This document shows, piece after piece, positions 44,140-57,036 of a DNA stretch of 64,000 nt. The stretch lies in the NCBI GenBank assembly GCA_035578905.1, contig JAQJVL010000705.1, positions 360,501 to 424,500 on the forward strand, read 5' to 3'. The stretch is from Stictocephala bisonia (Eukaryota; Arthropoda; Insecta; Hemiptera; Membracidae). Under the pieces are notes generated by a model. It did not search any database, had not been told where the DNA came from, and was given only the letters and a program-made list of their open reading frames with translations. The number at the start of each line of letters is the position of its first letter. The first letter of the stretch is position 1. A program made the position numbers and the translations under genes.

Positions 44140-45430
44140 TAAATCAGTAAACATTAGGACATATCCCATAAACCCTCAAAAAATTAAAATATTGAAAAAT
44201 ATATTAGATGATTAACTTAAACAAGACATAATAAGACAATTCAACCTATAATAGTCCAAAATGTTTAGTACCTAAAGGAGAAGAGAAATATAGGTTAGTC
44301 ATAAACTACTGTGAATTAAAAAAGAAAATAGAACGTGTGAATACACTCTTGGGAGATTTACATGAAGTGTATCATTATTTGGAAAGTGCGAAATATTTTA
44401 CTGGCCTATATTTATGTAGTAGTTTCCACCAGATAAAGTTATCAGAAGAATCTCGCCATATTACACGTTTTTCTACACTTTATGAACCTTTTGAATGGAA
44501 TCGCATTCCATTTGGGTTACATTTAGGATTATCTTTACTCTCATCTTATTTAAATAGTGTACGAGAGGGAATAAACTTCAAATTTGTAATGACTTAATTC
44601 TAAGTCTCTATTATAAGTAGATGACTCTATTCTATAAGTCTAGAAGAGCATATTCAACACATTGAACAAGTGTCCATACGATTATGTAAATGGAATTTAA
44701 CAGTTAATCCAGAAAAAGTAAAGTTTGTATATAAGGAAATAAAATTCTTAGGGTATTTATTTGATTAGCCAGAACGAAGTAAAAATTGATCCAGATAGAA
44801 CAAAAAATCGACTAAATGAAAAACCCCCAGTTGATCAGAAAAGTGTGAGTAGACTGATAATCATGTCAGCTATTTCACCAAATTTATTACTAAATATGCG
44901 GAAATTGCAGTCCCTTTGAATGAATTAAAAAAAAAGAAAAATGTTTAGTTAATATGGGTTTAGAAGTGTCAAAGCAATAGTTGGCAATCCCCCCGTATTA
45001 AAAATACCAAACTATAATGATGAGTTTATTTTGCATAGTAATGGAAGTAATAATGCTATAGGTGCATGTTTTCTACAGAAAGAGGAAGGACATTTAAAAC
45101 CAGTAGCCTTTTATTCAAAAAGTTAAATCAATCTGAGAAAGTTATGTTACTGTCATAAGGAATGTTTAGCAGTCACAGAATCAGTACAAAGGTTTATTGA
45201 TTTGGATGTTAGACCATTGGTCTTAAGATGTGAAAACAATCCATTAGCCTGGATATTAACACATTGTAGAAATCTGGGAAAACTAGCTAGATGTGTGAGA
45301 TAATATTAAGTTTACCATTCAGAGTTGAAATAATTAAAGGAAGTGACAACGTTCTAGCTGATTATTTAAGTAGAATGTTGTTAGGAATGTGGTTGAAGTA
45401 TCAATTTCTTAACAAGAAAGCAAGAGACGA
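44140..45430 (+). pseudogene. Gypsy pol: reverse transcriptase and RNase H remnants
   Basis: Pieces in order: pre-RT/finger region with DIIRQFNL and SPKCLVPKG-like coding near 44225-44275; KYRLVINYCELKKKIE (44288 on); FTGLYLCSSFHQIKLSE, FEWNRIPFGL (44337-44597); a degraded YVDD near 44615; LEEHIQHIEQV and LTVNPEKVKF-KEIKFLGYLF (to 44765); RNase H IPNYNDEFILHSNGSNNAIGACFLQKEEG (44996-45090), PVAFYSK, and the hallmark IIKGSDNVLADYLSRM (45330-45378). Numerous stops and frameshifts. The catalytic FADD-type residues cannot be read in one frame. Confidence 0.85.
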
Positions 45431-45462
45431 GTAGGCCCAGGTGACACCCAATCTAATCAAAA

Positions 45463-45502
45463 AGCTGTCCTCTTGTAGCTTATGGTTGTCAAGAGGACAG
45501 CT
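45463..45502. other. perfect 13-bp-arm hairpin at the edge of the nested LINE block
   Basis: AGCTGTCCTCTTG (45463-45475) is the exact reverse complement of 45490-45502, with a 14-bp loop. It lies where Gypsy RNase H sequence gives way to the inserted block. Confidence 0.85.
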
Positions 45503-45519
45503 ATACACATGTACAGTGA

Positions 45520-45600
45520 TACTGGTCCACCCACCCTCCCATACACGTACAGTGGTGGTACGTGGCATCACCACTGTATGTGTAAGGATGGATGGGTATT
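45520..45600. repeat. 36-bp minisatellite units in inverted arrangement
   Basis: One unit in minus orientation (ccacccaccctcccatacac, gtacagtgg) is followed directly by one in plus orientation (accactgtatgtgta, ggatggatggg), forming a foldback. Related to 27011-27118 and 47770-47828. Confidence 0.8.
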
Positions 45601-45839
45601 TTCGTTCCTATTGACTTTTGAGAAATTTGTAATAAATGACATAACATTGTTTACCATACTCAAATGGAGTGCTAATGCGGTGACGATCAATTGTATAGAC
45701 ACGGTCGTAAGTCAGACATATTGTAACCATATGATTTGACTTAAGAAATTTCTGTTAGTCTTAGAAATACAGGGTATGTCTTCTAAACCCTGTATTTCTA
45801 AACCCCTGTATGTCTTCTAAACCCCTAAAAAAATTATTT

Positions 45840-47611
45840 TAGAACTGAAATGGAGAAATTTAAAAACTCTAAAGACTTTTGGACTAAAATAAGGACTAGT
45901 GGTGTTACTGATCCATTCGATCCAGCCATACCAAATTTTGTCAAAGATGTGGGAGAAATCAATAAGTATTTCGTCAGTATGGGCTTAGGTATCACGGCAA
46001 AAGCTGATTGTGTACAGTTCTATGAAAGAAACAAATCAGAGAGTGTCACTAGTGATTTCTATTTCAGAAAGATTACAAGAAAAGAAGTGCAGGAGGCTTT
46101 GAATAGCATCACATCAGAGGCTGTCGGAGCTGATGGCATATCAATAAAAATGATTAAAATGATAAGTCCATATTGTATTGATGCCATAACGCACTTAGCA
46201 AACCAGTCATTAGCCACTTCCACTTTTCCGGATGCATGGAAAGAGGCAATTGTACTGCCTCTGCCCAAAGTCAAGACACCTTTATCTGTATCAGACCTGC
46301 GTCCGATTTCGGTACTGCCTGCCTTGTCTAAGGTTTTGGAGAAGTTAGTTGTTTCACAGATGGTAGCCTTTTTGGAGTTGAATAATATCCTTCCAGCCTT
46401 GCAGTCTGGGTTCAGAAAGGATCATAGTACAACAACTGCGCTTTTATTTGTTTGTGATGAGTTACTTCAAGCAAGGGCAGAAAAGAAAGCATCTCTTCTT
46501 GCATTGCTGGATTTTTCACATGCATTCGATTCTATCGACCACAGTATGTTATTAGCTGTCATGCATTTTTATGGTTTTCGACCGGAAGTGGTTGCTAGGT
46601 TTCATTCCTATTTGGTAAATAGGAGACAAAAGGTTAAAATTGGGATGGATTTCTCATCGTCTTTGAGTAAGGTTGCTGGTGTCCCACAGGGTAGTTGCCT
46701 TGGGCCTATTCTGTTCACTCTATTTGCCGCCACTATGGGTTCAGGCTTACAAAATGGTCGCTTGTATTCATACGCCGATGATGCTCAACTTTGTGTTTCA
46801 TATGGTGCCGGAAGAGCTGACACAGCTGTATCTATTTTAAATTCTGAACTAAGCATTGTCCATGATTGGTCTGAGAGGCATGGGATTAAATTGAATAAGG
46901 AAACGTGTTGTGTATTGTCGATTCCTTCCAATGTAGGTTCGGAGTCTGTCGGTGAGGTGTTACTTGGCGGCATCAGACTAAATGAGTGTGAATCCTCAAA
47001 GCTCTTGGGCCTCATGTTCGATGGTGACCTCACTTTGTCTGGTCATGTAAGTGCTGTTTGTCGGCGGGCCCTTAGTTGACTAAGAATGTTATACAAACAT
47101 AGGTACTTGTTTCCTAAAGAGACCAAGCTTCGCCTTGTCCAGGCTCTTGTGCTCTCTGTGATTGATTACTGCCTCCCTGTGTATGGCAATATTGTGTCTA
47201 GAGGGGATTTAGACAAATTACAGAGAGTGCAAAATATGTGTGTCAGGTATGTATGTGGACTAAGAAGGTTTGATCATGTTTCGGAGGCGCGACGATCACT
47301 GGGTTTGCTGACTGTAACTGATACCTGTACTCTGCGCTCCTTATGCCTAGTTTATAGAATCCTTACCACTGGCAGGCCGGGATATTTGAGGGAAAAACTA
47401 AAACAACAGGTCTCAGATCCGATCTCGCAGCACTAGACAGGATCAAGTTTTGGAGATGCCTCGCGTTCACCGTGAATTTGAAAGAAAAAGATTTACGTAC
47501 TTTGCTCCCAAATTATTTAATGAATTTTCCTCCAGTTTAACAGGCCAGGGTATATCTGAAACTACATATAAAAACAATGTATACAAATATTTAATGTATA
47601 ATACAAGCTGA
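45840..47611 (+). pseudogene. CR1-like LINE ORF2 with intact RT core, endonuclease missing
   Basis: The frame 45850-47079 opens inside the linker (NSKDFWTKIRTSGVT, similar to SPKEFWSCLKMCD of the LINE at 18.4 kb), so the start Met is not the natural start. RT landmarks: VGADGISIKMIK at ~92, LRPISVLPALSK at 150, LDFSHAFD at 220-227, GVPQGS at 277-282, the catalytic YADD at 308-311, KLLGLMFDGDL at ~390. A TGA at 47077 interrupts before LRMLYKHRYLFP. The C-terminal region runs on through 47436 and, in a shifted frame, VHREFERKRFTYFAPKLFNEF to a stop near 47611. Inserted into the Gypsy element between RNase H and integrase. Confidence 0.88.
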
Positions 47612-47769
47612 TATATTCATTTATAACTGTACTGTATACATAACTCTATGTTTTAATTATGAATAATGAAAATTAGCTTTTAATTTTTTAAACAATTGTA
47701 ATATGACTTGAGTTGTTTTGTAAACCAGCATTGTTTGTTGAAAACCGCTCCAAAATAAAGACGAATGGG

Positions 47770-47828
47770 TCAGTACCACTGTACGTGTAGGAGTGGGTGG
47801 GTGGGTCAGTACCACTGTACGTGTTGGA
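47770..47828 (+). repeat. 36-bp minisatellite, one and a half units
   Basis: tcagtaccactgtacgtgta is found at 47770 and again at 47806 (as ...gtgttgg); the G-rich tail gtgggtgggtggg lies between. It sits at the right edge of the inserted LINE block, opposite the inverted units at 45520. Confidence 0.85.
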
Positions 47829-47874
47829 TAATAATGAAGAGGATGTGCCAAATGAAAATATATTGGACAATGTT

Positions 47875-49260
47875 ATGACTTTAAAGTAATACAGAACATA
47901 TAAATAAGCAAGAATGAAGATGAAGAGGGATGTGTGGATCTAGAGTTAAAGACTGATAAAGAAACCCGGTTTGCGGTGAGCAACAACATAATCGATTTTT
48001 CTATGGCCTGTGTACTGTTAAAGGAATATCAACAAAGAGACCCTGACATTGTTACTACTAAACAGAGTATATCTGATAAGAACAATAGAGAAAAATATTA
48101 TTTGAAAAACTGTTTACTCGTGTATAAATCTAATCCACGAGGTGAGGAAAGAATATATTTACCTCAAGAATTAATAAAAATGGTGTTTGAATATTATCAT
48201 ACTTCAACATATGGAGGACATCCCGGAATTGCAAATAAATTTCGAAAAATAAATCATTATTTATATTGATTAAACTTACAAGATAAAGTAAAAAGCTTGG
48301 TTAAGTGGTGTGAATTGTGTAAAAAATGGCAAATCCACTTATCAATATTTCAAAGGACCTTTAATCTCCAGTTATTCTAAAGAATCTATGGACAAGTTAT
48401 ACGTTGATATTTTTGGACCTTAAACTAGAATTGAAAAACAAAATAAATATTTTCTAATAGCAGGCACTAGTGGATGACTTCAAACAATTTGATTGGTTAT
48501 TCCCAATGAAAGAAATTAAATGTAAAAAGATAGTTGAAATGTTGAATGAAAGAATATTTAGCATATTTTCACTGCCCAAGTTAATTATATCAGATAGTGA
48601 AGAATATTTTTTATGGCAAGAGAATTAAAGTAATTCTTTTTTAAGAAGAGTATTATACATAAAACTACTATACCTTATCAGCCCCAAGGAAACAAGAGTG
48701 AAAGGTACTTACATAATTTAAAGGCAATATTAAAAATGTATTCTCATGATAAACAAAATAAATGGGATGAAGAGTTAAGTGAATTGAATTTGGCAATAAA
48801 TAACAACACATGTGAGAGTACAGGATACAGCGGATTTCAACTAATGTTTACACATATGAAGAACGACCCTCTAACCAAAAAGTGGAGTTTAAGTGAACTA
48901 GTTGAGAATAAAGTCTGTTAAGAGGAGAAACTAACCAGATTCAAGAAAGCCATCGAGAACATGGATAAGCAAATACACCAGAAACGACGGAGGACTACAG
49001 AAATAGACCACACTGACCACCTGAGACTACAAGTGGGCAAGTGGATGTGCATCCGAGCCAGAACTCAGTCCCACCTTGGGAAAGGATTCCAACAGAAATT
49101 ACACCTCCTAATATGATGGCCCATTCACCATTCTGTCCAGAGTGTCTGATGTGGGATTGCTGATTCGAGACGAAAACAACCCCAGAAACGTCCGGAGGGT
49201 CCACATCAAAGATGTAAAAACTTAATGATGTTTGGTCCAAGTCAACATAACAGATTTGCA
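47875..49260 (+). pseudogene. Gypsy integrase remnant
   Basis: 47934-48269 contains RNase H-to-integrase linker and the start of the HHCC finger: YYHTSTYGGHPGIANKFRK (the two His), then after a stop the two Cys in LVKWCELCKKW. The core follows in broken frames: MDKLYVDIFGP (first catalytic Asp, near 48400), LPKLIISDSEEYF (second Asp, near 48590), TPYQPQGNKSERYLHNL-like reading near 48672-48715 with the catalytic Glu, and 48736-48921 DEELSELNLAINNNTCESTG. The chromodomain-less tail ends with RISDVGLLIRDENNPRNVRRVH-like coding near 49190. Integrase would insert the cDNA; this copy has many breaks. Confidence 0.82.
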
Positions 49261-49519
49261 TCGTGGTAATGTATAAAAGGCATAAAATAATAAAACATGA
49301 ATAAATTTGTTCTTTTCAGATATTAATCTTTTCAGGGAAAAAATAATAAATGGTAAATAATCAAAACAATAAATGTACGTCATATAAGTTTGTATTTATC
49401 ATTGAAAGATTTATTATTATATTGAGTAATATTATTTTTATTTCTTTGCTTTTATGTCATGTTTTGTTTGTAAATAACATTGGTACTACGAATCTTCTAC
49501 CATATATCTAGTTGAGGAA

Positions 49520-49790
49520 ATGTTCAACGATTCTTTTCAGCTGTGTATTAATTTATATGAGTATAGCTCTGTGTAAATAGAAATGATTTTAATTTATAAA
49601 TGTGCTTGTAGAACAAGAAGAAACAAACTTATGCTAGAAAATTTATGTAAGTTGAATATTTATAACTGTATTTAAATGTTTACTTGAACCTTTTCCTAGA
49701 CCTGATGTATTTATCTTGTGTTAAAAAACTCCCTTTGTAAAGGCCTAAGAAAACAGAGCACAACACTATGAGAGGTGAATAAAAAAAATT
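49520..49790 (+). repeat. repeat fragment, inverted relative at 60652-60900 (possible LTR end)
   Basis: Blocks aagttgaatatttataactg, tttaaatgtttacttgaacc, ctttgtaaa and ctatgagaggtgaataa occur in reverse complement at 60652-60900 in the same order. Lying just after the integrase, it could be part of a 3' LTR or UTR different from the 37.9-kb LTR. Confidence 0.6.
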
Positions 49791-51204
<1,414 letters not shown>

Positions 51205-51640
51205 GACATATTATTTGGTTCCAAGTAATTGCATGATTGTTGCAATTGCATGAACTAAAACTGGTGAAATCTCATCAACTATATTTTTCGGTAAATGTAC
51301 ATAAATTTTGTCAAAGCCAGTTAATTTTTTATTTTTTAAAAGTTTTACAATACTCTTAATTTCATCTACATCTGTTGGAGTTATAAAGAAAGAATGTTGA
51401 TAGTAAGTACGTAAAGGTGGAAGGGTATTGGAATTACAACGTCTGGACGGCTAGACTGGATTGCAATAAGGTGATAGTTTATCAGCAATGACGGAAGGCT
51501 CACGCATAACTTCACCGTTTGGCAATTCAATTAGCTCCGAGGAACCACTTGTTAAGTTATTTATTACCTTCCACTGTTCAGATACATCACCTTAAACGTT
51601 TTCTAATGATGTTGAATAATAATTGTTTTTTCTTTTTTTT
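51205..51640 (-). pseudogene. older LINE ORF2, linker and RT N-terminus (host of the nested LINE)
   Basis: Minus-strand coding reads NNYYSTSLENV, EQWKVINNLTSGSSELIELP, then PTDVDEIKSIVKLLKNKKLT with GFDKIYVHLPKNIVDEISPV and a decayed IATIMQLL. This is the linker-to-RT-finger part of a LINE ORF2. Its upstream continuation is 56206-56395, on the far side of the nested LINE. Frame breaks occur near 51597 and 51420. Confidence 0.75.
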
Positions 51641-52432
51641 TTTTGTAAAATTAAGAATAAGAATAGAATAAGAATAAGAATATTTATTTTCTCAAATTTA
51701 CACTAATACTCTCGTTCTATACTACAAATTATTTCATAGATGTACCTAATAACAAAATAAATTAATAATTTTCATGTCCCTTAATTACAAATTCACCACA
51801 CTATTTTCACTACAACAATACCAGGACTGACCACTAATACTATAAAAGAACAATGCCATCATCAAGAAAAATGCACATCCATAAAACAAAACAAATACAT
51901 AATGCAAAAATGAGAAAATTTACGACCTCAAAGGCTATGCCAGATTTGAGGTGCGTGCATATATAATTCTTAAAACATAAATCAGCGATCAGAAAAAACA
52001 AACTAAACAGAATTTACAGATTAATCAGTGCTTAATATTTAACATTATTTTTACAATATGTACATAGTTAAACATAAGTGCATTCATAGAAATAACTAGC
52101 TTTTGCAAGACAAAATCCTACATTTATTAAATACCATGTACACAACTATACAGACATTCTAAGTACACACTCATACAAACATGCATACACTAAAATAAAT
52201 ATATTTTTCTTCATTTTGCACCTTATGCTTCAATTTCCAATAAACTATCAACATTTTCTATATGTATCAGCCAAGTTTTTAGTCTTTTCAAAAAGATGTT
52301 TTTATTTATAGTAATTTTTATATGTTCAGGCATTTTATTATAAAGCCTGGGTGCCACAAAATTAAAAGTTTTAGTGAAAAAAGTGAAGTTTGGCTTTGGT
52401 AAATAGACTTCATTATATTTTCTCAGCCTTTT

Positions 52433-55146
52433 TTAAAATAAGATTTGATTATTATTGTAGTTATTACTACTTCTGCTATAAAACAGTTTAATAACATTAT
52501 ATATAAACAAGTTCTTCAATGGGAGTAGGTTTAATTGCAAAAATAAAGGACGAGATGGACTTCTTGAAGACTTTTTTAAAATTAATCTTATAAAATGTTT
52601 TTGCTGTATATATATTGGATCAACATTTGAACTATAAGTGCCACACCAAAAAGATATTCCATATTCTATCCTGCTTTGAACTAATGAAAAATACAGCATT
52701 CTTAAAATTTGTTCATTGCAGAAATCTCTAAGAAAATAAAAATACCTTATTGTATTGTTCAATTTACCTTTTAGTACCGAGATGTGTCTTTTAAAACTAA
52801 TTTCTTCATCTAATATTACCCCTAAATATTTTACATGGCTTGCATTTCCTATTTCATTGCAAAAATCAGTACATTGTTGCCCCTCAATACAAAGACAACT
52901 AACGCACTTATAAAGAATTGGAATATTAAAACATATTTTTCTCCTCAAACTAAAATTTATATATTTTGTTTTTTCAAAGCTTAAACTCATGTTGTTTTCA
53001 GCAAACCACCACTGAATAGATAAGAGGTCTTTGTTCATTGATTGCTGTAGCATTTTTAAATCTTTATTAACGTAGCATAGAGCCGTATCATCGGCAAAAG
53101 AAGTTAATATTCCATCAAATTTACCATTACAAAAATCATTTATATATATTAAAAATAAAATTGCTCCTAATACAGAGCCCTGAGGCACTCCTTGACGAAT
53201 CACTCCAAAATTACTAAAGCATAATCCAACTTTTACACATTGTTTTCTATTCAAGAGATAGCTCCGAAACCAATTAAATGGCACACCTCGAGTTCCAATT
53301 TTGTATAGTTTGTTGAGCAAAATTTCATGATTTACAGTATCGAAAGCTTTTCTTATGTCTAGAAACAAACCAGTAACAAATTTTCCACAGTTCATCGTAA
53401 CTTCTGTCATATAATGTTCTAAGGCATTCTCTGTACTTAGTTCTGCTAAATAACAAAACTGATTTTTACTAAAAAAATTTGTAAGGTTTAGAAAATTAAT
53501 CATTTTTTTTTCATTATTTTTTCAAATATTTTAGAAAAAGTAGACAACAGCGAAATCGGGCGAAAGTTACTGCAATCATACTTTACACCACTCTTAAATA
53601 TAGGTATAACCACAGCATCCTTAAGTCTACATGGAAAAATACCAGTCTCAAAACTTAAGTTAACTAAGTGCAGCAAAATATGGATTATACTGGGATATAC
53701 CTCTTTTAGAAGCCATGAATGTATTCCATCTATCCCTGGGGCAGTTCCATTGCCCAGAGATTTAATAACATTTTCAAGTTCGTCCTGTCCCACAGGCTCA
53801 ATAAACATGGAATTTATTTGACTATTAAATTCAAAAGTGTGTTTATAAATCAAGTTTTCAAAATTTAGAGGTTTAGCTTTATTTAAATTTAGGCTCTCAG
53901 TGATATTTAAAAAATAATTATTAAATTGTTCAGCAACCTTTTTTGGATCATCAATAATTTCATCATTAATTTTCAAAGAAAAAGAAACATTTTTCAGCTG
54001 ATTTTGTCCAGTAAGTTCGTTAATTACACTCCAGACTTTCTTAGTATTCTTACTACAATTTTTAAATTTGTTTTGATAGTAGGCGTTTTTCAATTCGCGA
54101 ATTTCATTTTGTAAATTGTTTCTGTATCTTAAGTAGTATAGTTTTAGATTTCCATTCTGTGGATGTTTTTTAACGTTCTTAAAGAGTTTGTTTCTGACTC
54201 TAATTTTCATACAAATGTAATTGTTTATCCACGGTTTTATCTTTTTAAACTTATTTTTTAATCTAATTTTAGTTTTGCTTACACTAATATAATCCAACAA
54301 TCTATCATGAAAAAGATCGAAAGCTAGCGATGCATTCCGTTCAGAATAAACATCAGTCCAGTCAACGTTATCGAGCAGGCTGCGGAGTAGCTCATAGTTC
54401 ACGCGATAAGCAGGCTGTGACTCTGAGGCCTCATCCTCCTTATCTCTGACACACACACGCATGTTTATTTGACAGTGGTCAGTAATGTCGGTTATCTCTA
54501 CATTCGCCTCCACATTGATCACGTCCCAGTTTGAAACTTTGACATACGCGTGGTCAATAAATGTTTGTGATTGTTCCGTGATCCGTGTTGGTTCATCTAT
54601 TAAACATTGAAAACCATTCATTGCCATTATCAGCTTATAATTATCTACTACATTTGATGTTTCAAATAAATTAATGTTTATATCCCCAACAAAAATTATA
54701 TTTCTACAATCCTTAAGATTGTCATTTCCATCAAAATATGTTCGCAATTCGTCAACAAAAATCTGCTTTGAAAATGAATGTGTTCTATAAATAGAAAAAA
54801 TACAGAAAGATTGATTATTTAAATTCAAAACAGTTTTCAAAACATCTGCAGAAATCATTTCAACAACAGAAATTTCTATTACTTTTAATTTTTTACTGAC
54901 ATATATTGCAACACCAGCTGATCTACTTTCATTATTACATTTTGCAGTTAAAAAATAATTATCTATCTCATAAAAACTAACTTCATTATCATTAATCCAA
55001 ATTTCAGAAAGTATTAAAATGTCAGGAAATTCATTTTTTGATGTTAGTTCAACTAGAAGAGAATCAAAATTCTGTCTTAAACTTCTAATATTCTGATAAA
55101 CTATTTTAAATTCCTTTAAATATTCAAGAGCACTCATTTCCAGCAT
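52433..55146 (-). pseudogene. LINE ORF2: endonuclease and reverse transcriptase, one frameshift
   Basis: 55146-53500 (548 residues): endonuclease landmarks IVYQNIRSL (Asn), ILSEIWIND (Glu), SIYRTHS, FVGDININLF (Asp/Asn) and ITDHCQINM (His); linker INNYICMKIRVRNKLFK, VWSVINELTGQNQ; RT start GTAPGIDGIHSWLL and CSNFRPISLLSTFSKIFEKI. A frameshift in a T/A homopolymer near 53500-53515 leads to 53503-52433 (356 residues): LDIRKAFD at 48-55, QGVPQGSVLG at 104, catalytic FADD at 136-139, VKYLGVILDEEISF and the C-terminal IEYGISFWCG. Apart from this shift every catalytic residue is in place, so this is one of the youngest LINE copies in the window. Confidence 0.9.
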
Positions 55147-55451
55147 TACTTAAAATAACGAAAGAGACATCAAACAAAGAAATCATTGTAGCAGTCAAAA
55201 ATACATAATTTATCACTATAAAAAATGGGTAAAATAAATTATTTACTATTAACATATTACATATTATTTCATAGCTGCATAAATAATATTTACACATTTT
55301 ATGAAAATTAAATTACAATTAAATGCAATTACAATAATGCAATTACATCTGCATGCTTTGCTAATAAAAAAGAAAAGGCATGTTTTAAAATAATAATTTC
55401 AATAACAAAAATAAACTAAAGGAGATATTACCTTAACTATCAACAAAACAC

Positions 55452-56192
55452 TTACAGTTTACTAAGGTCAGCCTGGTTTGTTACATGAATCACGGGAGCC
55501 CCGTCTTCTTTCCGAAGGAAGATCTTGCCATTTCTCACCCACAGGTACTTAAAGTGCTTCGTCTTCTTCACCTCCCTAGCGAGTGAGTAGAGCCGCCTTC
55601 TCGAAGCTGACAAGGACTCGTTCACATAGACCGGCTGGTCCATGGGTAGGCCCATGTGTCTGGTGGAGAGGTTGCTCTTCACCCGACGCTTCCGCAGCAG
55701 TTCCTCTTTGTCTAGGCGACGAACAAAACGTACTATGATGCCTGGTGGCTGGTTGTTCGTCCTAGGCTTCTTTCCAAGTCGATGGCAGGCATCTATCATT
55801 TTTTCATCGATGTCCATGTCAAGCGCCTTCCCGACCTCCCTGACCAGACTCACTACATCTTCATTAGGTTTCTGAGGAATTCCATTAATTTCGATGGTGT
55901 TCAACCTAGAGTACTGCTCCAATTCCTCTATTCGGGTTTCCAAACTCTCAACCCTTTTCATTAGATTTTTATTCTCTTGCAAGAGTTCCTGAACCAATCC
56001 AGCAGTAGAATCAATTTTGGCTGTTTGTTGGCCTATTAAACTCTTGTTTTCTTCGAGCTGGGCATGAAGAGCTTCATAGGAATGATTAAATTCCTTCTCT
56101 GATTTTTTTTGAGAATATCTAATCTCAGTCACTACCTTCATTATGTCCTCTAACGTAAGTTTTCCATCAACAGCATCCGATTCAAAACGCAT
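55452..56192 (-). CDS. LINE ORF1: coiled coil plus L1-ORF1-like nucleic-acid-binding domain
   Basis: About 246 residues from the Met at 56192. A long coiled coil (LLQENKNLMKRVESLETRIE ELEQYSR) is followed by the ORF1 RNA-binding domain: RLNTIEINGIP, MIDACHRLGKKP, PPGIIVRFVRRLDKEELLR, YVNESLSASRRRLYSLAREV and KYLWVRNGKIFLRKEDGAPV. This order (coiled coil, DACHRLG, IIVRF, ESLS-RR-L) is common to insect LINE ORF1 and baculovirus-repeat-like/L1-type ORF1 proteins that bind element RNA. The frame is open and continues upstream without a stop into the older LINE, making an accidental in-frame fusion from 56363. Confidence 0.85.
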   Translation of the reverse strand: MRFESDAVDGKLTLEDIMKVVTEIRYSQKKSEKEFNHSYEALHAQLEENKSLIGQQTAKIDSTAGLVQELLQENKNLMKRVESLETRIEELEQYSRLNTIEINGIPQKPNEDVVSLVREVGKALDMDIDEKMIDACHRLGKKPRTNNQPPGIIVRFVRRLDKEELLRKRRVKSNLSTRHMGLPMDQPVYVNESLSASRRRLYSLAREVKKTKHFKYLWVRNGKIFLRKEDGAPVIHVTNQADLSKL

Positions 56193-56205
56193 GCTTTTGC
56201 GTCTT

Positions 56206-56395
56206 TTTTTTAAATAATTGATCGCATTATTTAATTCATTAGTATATTTTGCAAAATAATTTTGAAAAACTCTGTCATATGGTCTTCTCTTAGAAATTGT
56301 ATATAATTTTTTACGTCTCTCAAATTTATGTAAAATGTTTGGTGTTATCCAGGGAATTAACAATTTAGCCTTTAATAATTTAGAACTACCACCAT
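56206..56395 (-). pseudogene. older LINE ORF2 linker, upstream part
   Basis: KLLIPWITPNILHKFERRKK, then LYTISKRRPYDRVFQNYFAK and NAINYLKK match the PWIT-x-x-I...RK-KLY linker between endonuclease and RT. It lacks ORF1 context and stops exactly where the nested LINE begins; the missing continuation is at 51205-51640. Confidence 0.8.
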
Positions 56396-57036
56396 TTTCT
56401 TGCTACTTCTAAATATACAATTACTTAAAATATCATTAAACTTACAATACGCAGTATTTACATCATTTTAGATAATGCGTTTTAACTAAACATCTGTAAC
56501 ACACTGTTATTTACACTGAAAAAATAACAAAAATATGTCCCCTAACATTTTTCATATACACAAACCCCTAAGGCCTAAATAAAAGATGGCGATTCCTTTC
56601 CGTGCAAGAAAAACCACAGCACGGAACAATATCCCACTTTGACCCACTATCAAGGCCAATCGGCGACAGTAGACAGGTGGAGGGGCCAGAAGTACTTTTG
56701 CACGAGCGTCTCAAGAGAAAGAGAGAGAAAATAGGGGAATGAGAGGGAGGGGTTAGTTTCCTTTAAGCCGAGTATTCCTAGCGACGCACTTTCTACGCCA
56801 CACACAACGCATAATGCCCAATCATACACAAGGAAGCCACTAGACTGTTTTCCTAGAAGCGTTTTTTGGTTGTGCGCTGGCGTGTTTTGATGGACGTAAT
56901 TGGACGACTGACTTCAGAGCAGTCAATTCGGTTGTACAGTTTTGACAGTTTTGGCAGTCAGCCGCGCACAGTCATCATTCTTGTAGCAAAAACGTTCAGA
57001 GTTAGTTGTTGTAGTTCGTGGTGTTTTATTAATAGA
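56396..57036. other. non-coding flank, possibly upstream region of a small gene
   Basis: Higher GC than the surroundings from about 56570 (gatggcgattcctttccgtg). Contains purine-rich gagaaagagagagaaaata. No promoter can be called firmly. Confidence 0.4.

Larger units (their letters stand above)
37898..49300 (+). mobile_element. Gypsy-type LTR retrotransposon, decayed and opened by nested insertions
   Basis: On the plus strand: 5' LTR (37898-39138), gag (39189-40343), protease trace (40806-40853), RT and RNase H (44140-45420) and integrase (47875-49260) occur in canonical order. Three foreign blocks interrupt it: 40940-41396, the LINE/SINE at 41820-44134, and a LINE with minisatellites at about 45430-47830. 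The 3' LTR is not found at 49.3 kb in the expected form; a fragment at 49520-49790 has an inverted relative at 60652-60900. Confidence 0.85.
51641..56205 (-). mobile_element. near-complete LINE (ORF1 + ORF2) nested in an older LINE
   Basis: 3' terminus at about 51645-51700 with an (ATTCTT)n-type tail on the coding strand; 3' UTR to 52432; ORF2 52433-55146; inter-ORF spacer 55147-55451; ORF1 55452-56192. The 5' end lies a few bases before the ORF1 Met, so the 5' UTR is short or lost. The target was an A-rich stretch of the older LINE; A-runs flank both ends. Confidence 0.85.

Noticed and set aside
45850..47079. Group II intron or retron-type RT
   Set aside because: LRPISVLPALSK, YADD and the C-terminal region are of the LINE type; no intron RNA domains are present.
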